Origin: Rhexocercosporidium sp. MPI-PUGE-AT-0058
Taxonomy: Eukaryota > Ascomycota > Leotiomycetes > Helotiales
Direction of reading: 5' to 3'
Assembly (NCBI GenBank): GCA_020746875.1
Contig: JAGTJL010000014.1
Span: forward strand, 62,001-126,000
DNA length: 64,000 bases
The position numbers were made by a program, and so were the translations under genes. The notes under the pieces were generated by a model that searched no databases, was not told the DNA's origin, and worked only from the letters and a program-made list of their open reading frames with translations. The number at the start of each line of letters is the position of its first letter. The first letter of the stretch is position 1. Shown one piece after another: positions 60,984-64,000 of the stretch.

Positions 60984-61673
60984 ATGTTGGACAACACCAA
61001 TGATGAGGAATGCAGCAATGAGGGATACTATAACGATGGGGACACTGAGCCGGACTACCCAGCGTACATTCTGCCTTTAGCTCAAGGAAGCAAGTACGGT
61101 TCGTCGATACTTATCGATACTAAGTACAACCCTGTCATTTGGTGGGAGTACTGGGATGGTTGCAGGGACATTCCTGACGAGATTAATTCCAAGTACCAGA
61201 GCGACGGTTGACTTTCCTACAGGAAGTCTGCTGGTGGGAAGCATGGAGAGTACAATACTGTTGAACTTCTTGATGATGACGATAAAGATGAAGAATGGGA
61301 TCGCATTGCCGACGCTGGGCGCAAAGCATGGAAGATAAGTGTAGCTTATTCTCCCGAGGATTTCTTCGAGAAATGCAAAGAACAATCCAGGATCATGAAC
61401 TGGATGCCACATCTCATCGACGGAGGCATCACGGAGTTATACAGACACCAAGAGTTTACAGTGGAGAATCTGAAGATGATGCGGATTATGAGGGATGCTG
61501 GATGGCCAAGAGACGGCGAGGGGGGTGGATGGGATAAGGAAGGTGCAGAAATCGCCGTGAACAAGATGCATCAGGATATTGCAGATGAGAAAAAAGCTCT
61601 GCTTAGAGGAGTGGTCAGGGACAAATCTATGAACGAGAAGTTCAAGGAGATAGCTATCAGTGGGGCTAAATAA
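60984..61673 (+). pseudogene. Acidic protein of unknown function, one in-frame stop
   Basis: One continuous frame from MLDNTNDEEC to EKFKEIAISGAK is broken only by TGA at 61,209-61,211. Both halves look coding. The first has YILPLAQGSKYGSSILIDTK and VIWWEYWDG. The second has YSPEDFFEKCKEQSRIMNWMPH and VENLKMMRIMRDAGWPRDG. The layout resembles fungal proteins in which a beta-rich SMI1/KNR4-like unit precedes a helical tail, but that assignment is weak. An intron around the stop would need to be about 30 bp, too short, so a nonsense mutation is more likely. An earlier eroded segment may lie at 60,780-60,980. Readthrough or a sequencing error are the alternatives. Confidence 0.55.
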
Positions 61674-62133
61674 AATAAGACTGAAGCAAGGTCTTTCATC
61701 TTACCTTTGATAGAAACTGGCGGTACTGGGCGTATGCATGTAGTTTTGCGGAATGTGTTACCACTGAAGGGGAATAAATTCATGCCATGGTATGACAAGT
61801 CCATGACACTCGGAAGTAGGTTAAAGCGGCGTTGACAGAGACTTTCTCAAAAATATACGGAGTTTATCAGCGCCCGAAAGCTGACCAATGGCCTTCCTGC
61901 GCTATTTAGTTGCCTCAATAGGCAGCCAGTGACATGCATGCAGCGTGCTTACGAAATCCACATTACCAAGACGTATTAGAAATTCTGTAGACAGCATACC
62001 GAAAGGCACTGGGATCAACAGTGAATATATACTGGATCGATACCCATTTCCCGCTGAGGCAGCGTACCCTAACTTTGCGTACATTTCCCAGTAGTTTTTT
62101 TTTCATTTCGTACTCGAATAAGCTATCCCAAGC
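61674..62133. other. Intergenic with a TATA-like site
   Basis: No gene. An AATATATACT stretch at 62,024-62,033 lies about 105 bp before the dehydrogenase start and may be its TATA box. Confidence 0.35.
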
Positions 62134-62931
62134 ATGAGCTCGAGTAAACCGCTGATGCTCCTCCTAGGAGCAGGTGCAAACATCGGAGAAGCAGTTGCGA
62201 AGAAATTTGCAAGTTCTGGCTTCAATGTCGCTACGGCTGCAAGGAGCTTGGACAACAGCCATGTCTCGCCTGGGAGGTGGACTTATAAGATTGACTTGAA
62301 CAAGCCAGAGGATGTCACCAATCTTTTCACGAAAGTTTCGAGTGAAGTAGGGATTCCGAACGTAGTAATCTACAACGGTAAGTATCCCTAGCTCGATGTT
62401 TTCTTGATACCTCTTATTGACATCTGTTTCTCTCTAGCTGCGGCGTTGGCATTTCCCCCTGATGGACACCCTCTGTCAGTGCCTGTTGCGGATATCGAAG
62501 GTTCTCTCAAAATCAACACAATCAGCATGTACGCTGCAGCTCAACAGGCCATCGCCGGGTTCGAAAAGCTCCCCAAGTCTATCTTGAAAACTTTCCTTTA
62601 CACGGGAAACATGCTCAACACGACCTCGATGCCGATGTTGATTTCCCTTGGCATTGGGAAATCCGCTTCAGCACATATCATTCAATCAGCTGCCCTTGCT
62701 TATAGCGACAAGGACTACCAGTGAGTTTAAATACTTTCTCGGCTCGGCCAAGCCTGACAGATTTGCAGGTTTTACTATGTCGATGAGCGCAAGGAGGATG
62801 GTTCGCCAATGGGGACAGCTGTGAACGGACATGCTCATGCAGAGCATTTCTTTAATCTGGCAGGACAAGAAAAACAAGGGCCTTGGGACTCGACGTTTGT
62901 CGAAGGTAAAGGGTACGTCAAGTTTGATTGA
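62134..62931 (+). CDS. Atypical short-chain dehydrogenase/reductase, 229 aa, 3 exons
   Basis: Exons are 62,134-62,377, 62,438-62,720 and 62,769-62,931; introns of 60 and 48 bp are in frame. The nucleotide site reads LLLGAGANIGEAVAKKFASSGF, with AARSL after the second strand, as in NADP-using SDRs. DLNKPEDV and VVIYNGAAALAFPP follow. The catalytic Tyr of the YxxxK motif appears to be replaced: the region reads MLISLGIGKSASAH, with Lys kept but Leu at the Tyr position. The C-terminus FYYVDERKEDGSP...HAEHFFNLA is typical of a fungal SDR subgroup, some members of which share the Gly-rich GxGK form. It may be an SDR-like protein with altered chemistry. It is cytosolic, with no signal peptide. Confidence 0.85.
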
Positions 62932-63721
62932 GCAAAGCTGTTTCGGCTGGAAAGTATCCGGGCTTTCGGGTCCGTCGCTTCGGCTCTGTTTGGTTCCGTA
63001 GAAGTCCTTGCGATTCTTGAAATCAAATAGAAATGATCAGAGGGCGAATTTGCGACGGCATTGAAAATCTTGCAGATTCATCCCATTTAGATCTTACAGG
63101 CAGATACTTTGTTGATAGTAGAACCATGTGAAGTGAGGTAAGCATTCTACAAATAGAGAGTACTTAGTAAATTGGATTACCCCCGCCCATTTGATCCTTA
63201 AGCGAGGTCCCTTTTGTTAGCCGAGACCGATCTTTAGAGTGATCATATCGTATGTCGAAGAGCTGGTCATCCGAAGCGACTTTCTTGTTTTCGTCTGAAG
63301 TTTACCCGCACAGATCGCCATTATTGGGCTTCGAAATGTCTGCTCCTTGTTCCATACGCAGGGCCTGACACGTCTTGGCAAGCCACCAAGAAACGCCAAA
63401 CGTCTCGGCTGGCGATCAAGCTTCTGGCTTCCCTGCATTCTCGGTTCCCCTCCCTTCTTTTCAAACCGCCCTTGCGTTTTCCATCGAGAAAGGATAAATC
63501 TGTGCATAACTCCAGGATAATGAGTGATGCGGCTGCGTTCCTAGGTCAAAGTAAAACACCGGCCTTTTCTGAGCTCGCAGTTCGGATGGTATAAGTCACC
63601 ATGCCTCCCGCCGTTCTTCCCAGGCGGGGGGACTGCTCTAAAACATTACGCTCATTCTCTCTCGTTCGTTCTCATTATTTTACCATTGTATTCTTTGTGC
63701 TGGTCACTCATTTAGTTTATC
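62932..63721. other. Intergenic, no gene seen
   Basis: Gap before the secreted-protein gene at the window edge. Pyrimidine-rich stretches (CATTCTCTCTCGTTCGTTCTC, 63,652-63,672) just upstream of 63,722 look like a fungal core promoter. No other supported feature. Confidence 0.4.
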
Positions 63722-64000
63722 ATGTACACTTCAACTTCAATACTCGGCCTGGTCGCACTGGCCTCCTCCGTCCTGTCCCATGGACTGGTCACCTCCCCTC
63801 CCACTCGAACGGCTGGACCAGCGATGGATGCTGCCTGTGGTACATCCGTCTCTGCCCTCGTCAAGGCAGACAACACCAGCCACGTAGAGGACATGCCCGA
63901 GGCTGCTGCTCTGATTCCTGGTTTCAATTCGACTGCTTGCAACGTCTTCCTCTGCAAAGGTCAACAGTTCGCCGACAACACCGCCAATGTACAGAACTTT
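63722..64000 (+). CDS. Secreted LPMO-like/chitin-binding type-4 domain protein, N-terminal part only
   Basis: The first 93 codons are open and run off the window. A signal peptide (MYTSTSILGLVALASSVLS) is followed by a mature N-terminal His: HGLVTSPPTRTAGPAMDAACG. An N-terminal His released by signal peptidase is the first ligand of the copper histidine brace of lytic polysaccharide monooxygenases. The HG-PP-R-G-A-CG pattern fits the PF03067-type fungal domain. Later NVFLCKGQQFADNTANVQ also fits that family. The second His and the Tyr or Phe of the site would lie beyond the window. Substrate (chitin, cellulose or other) is unknown. No intron is seen so far. Confidence 0.78.
   Translation, partial: MYTSTSILGLVALASSVLSHGLVTSPPTRTAGPAMDAACGTSVSALVKADNTSHVEDMPEAAALIPGFNSTACNVFLCKGQQFADNTANVQNF

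Noticed and set aside
36000..64000. Horizontally acquired island
   Set aside because: Intron style and composition are uniform with a fungal host; nothing marks bacterial origin.

Overview
The window looks like a filamentous ascomycete (Pezizomycotina) chromosome. The genes have 48-122 bp spliceosomal introns. There is a Zn2Cys6 regulator with a long C-terminal region, a GCIP-type protein and secreted fungal-type proteins. The transposon graveyard carries the mark of RIP (repeat-induced point mutation): C-to-T and G-to-A changes, TpA-rich sequence, and stop codons where Gln and Trp codons are expected. I cannot prove a class or species; no rRNA or tRNA was found.

Bases 1 to about 34,530 are one very AT-rich block made almost entirely of dead LTR retrotransposons. 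From the left: a Ty1/copia relic on the minus strand with a MITE-like element inserted in its integrase; a second copia relic (RT, RNase H) on the plus strand; a gag fragment joined to a 1-kb LTR on the minus strand; a Ty3/gypsy chromovirus pol on the plus strand; and a second copy of the 1-kb LTR. Then comes a three-layer nest. A minus-strand chromovirus, B1 (13,614-34,024), has a plus-strand copy of the same family, B2 (20,085-33,664), inserted in its second LTR. A third, different chromovirus, C (22,062-28,824), is inserted in B2. Each insertion can be read from its LTR ends and 5-bp target duplication.

From about 34,535 the sequence switches sharply to ordinary coding composition. Bases 34.5-47.5 kb hold what looks like a small catabolic neighbourhood: a fumarylacetoacetate hydrolase (-), a divergent metallo-beta-lactamase-fold hydrolase (+), a Zn2Cys6 transcription factor (-), a divergent MFS transporter (+), a frameshifted Xi/ECM4-type glutathione transferase (+) and a secreted spherulin-like cupin (+). 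A GCIP/cyclin-D1-binding-like gene (48.1-49.3 kb) follows, then a 60-aa cysteine-rich secreted peptide gene next to a heptamer tandem repeat (50.1-50.6 kb) and an acetoacetate-decarboxylase-like protein (51.1-52.0 kb).

Bases 52.8-61.7 kb are dominated by decayed genes: a membrane glycoprotein, a BTB domain, a multi-helix membrane protein, a class II aldolase and an acidic protein of unknown function. One intact secreted-protein gene (58.9-59.6 kb) lies among them. The right end has an intact short-chain dehydrogenase-like gene and the start of a secreted protein whose mature N-terminus is histidine, as in lytic polysaccharide monooxygenases.
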